Shown: positions 52,506 through 52,695 of the stretch, one piece after another
Numbering within the stretch: the first letter of the stretch is position 1
How the letters are laid out: each line of letters opens with the position of its first letter
Made by a program: the position numbers and the translations under genes
The notes under the pieces: model-generated
What the model saw: the letters and a program-made list of their open reading frames with translations, nothing else
Databases searched by the model: none
Told to the model about the DNA's origin: nothing
Source: an uncultured bacterium
Lineage (GTDB): Bacteria; Patescibacteriota; Patescibacteriia; UBA1558; GWA2-36-10
DNA length: 52,695 bases
Assembly (NCBI GenBank): GCA_903855135.1
Contig: CAINYB010000025.1
Location: 1 to 52,695, forward strand
Reading direction: 5' to 3'

Positions 52506-52537
52506 CCCAGGCGCGTTCGCGTGCCTGGGGCTTTTTT
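52506..52537 (+). terminator. Terminator of the orphan gene at 52175
   Basis: CCCAGGC/GCCTGGG stem with CGCG inner pairs, followed by six T residues. Confidence 0.9.
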
Positions 52538-52538
52538 A

Positions 52539-52567
52539 TTGACTTTTTAGTGATAAAAAATTATAAT
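52539..52567 (+). promoter_or_regulatory. tRNA-Ser promoter
   Basis: TTGACT (52539-52544), a 17-base spacer and consensus TATAAT (52562-52567), 22 bases before the mature tRNA. Confidence 0.75.
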
Positions 52568-52589
52568 TCACACCGTTACAGTTTTATCT

Positions 52590-52679
52590 GGAAGGGTCGC
52601 ATAGTGGTCGAGTGCGCTTGCTTGGAAAGCAAGTGTACCGTAACAGGTACCGCGGGTTCGAATCCCGCCTCTTCCGCCA
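52590..52679 (+). tRNA. tRNA-Ser (anticodon GGA)
   Basis: A 90-base tRNA with acceptor stem GGAAGGG/CTCTTCC (one G-U pair), discriminator G and encoded CCA. The anticodon stem CTTGC/GCAAG holds loop TTGGAAA with anticodon GGA at 52624-52626. A long variable arm (GTACC/GGTAC) identifies class II tRNA-Ser, and the T arm CGGGTTCGAATCCCG is standard. Confidence 0.97.
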
Positions 52680-52695
52680 GTTACAAAAATTCAAA

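Noticed and set aside
52590-52679. tRNA-Ser as an integration site
   Set aside because: The tRNA is intact and I see no repeat of its 3' end or integrase in the window; sequence beyond 52695 is not available.

Overview
This 52.7 kb AT-rich window looks like a piece of a Candidatus Patescibacteria (CPR, Parcubacteria-like) chromosome. The basis is indirect: compact housekeeping genes in short operons, very short leaders, weak Shine-Dalgarno sequences on most genes, a streamlined UvrC, a substrate-binding protein with an N-terminal anchor, and large exported proteins with the VYxI/RWI-type C-terminal repeats often seen in that group. UGA acts as an ordinary stop (for example at the end of pyk), so this is not one of the recoded CPR lineages. 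There is no integrase, transposase, CRISPR array or rRNA. One tRNA-Ser closes the window.

Layout. 1-3340: the end of an MBL-fold hydrolase, a small membrane protein and gyrA. 3348-6430: a small orphan gene on the minus strand, then the operon ruvB-queH-queA. 6600-10870: a NYN-domain protein, ychF and a UvrD-like helicase. 10909-14802: a large exported multidomain protein and a DEDD exonuclease fused to a WYL domain. 14825-19434: folD, glyA, an Elp3 radical-SAM/GNAT enzyme and, divergently, a Trm9-like methyltransferase. 19443-21653: four minus-strand membrane genes (MscL, ferric-reductase-like, MgtE-core, DedA). 21834-25440: a bactofilin-like membrane protein, a phosphohexomutase and a D-2-hydroxyacid dehydrogenase. 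25485-32594: trpS, RNase J, an oligopeptide-binding protein, secG and uvrC. 32612-37904: a 1755-residue exported M14 peptidase. 38062-41526: two small orphan genes and uvrA. 41542-44667: nucleotidyltransferase, O-antigen-ligase-like protein and RmlD/NRS-ER-like reductase. 44676-46871: groES-groEL under a promoter with a perfect CIRCE operator. 46966-52062: two membrane proteins, pyk and ppsA. 52071-52679: a small orphan gene and tRNA-Ser(GGA).

How the genes work together. Two pathways that modify the tRNA wobble base are represented. QueA and QueH carry out the last two steps to queuosine. Elp3 and a Trm9-like methyltransferase could make cm5U and then mcm5U, an arrangement familiar from eukaryotes, and here their start codons overlap in one CATG. 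Three nucleotide-excision-repair-related proteins (UvrA, UvrC, UvrD) and RuvB are present. PpsA and pyruvate kinase form a PEP/pyruvate node. Two giant exported proteins share a C-terminal repeat module that may attach them to the cell surface.

Most unusual features: the Elp3/Trm9-like pair; short palindromic repeats inserted in frame in at least four coding genes, in two of them as the same 20-bp element read in the same frame; a recurring extended -10 promoter placed exactly 6 nt before the start codon, implying leaderless mRNAs; the DEDD-WYL fusion; and a contrasting set of small genes with strong Shine-Dalgarno sequences and different codon use.
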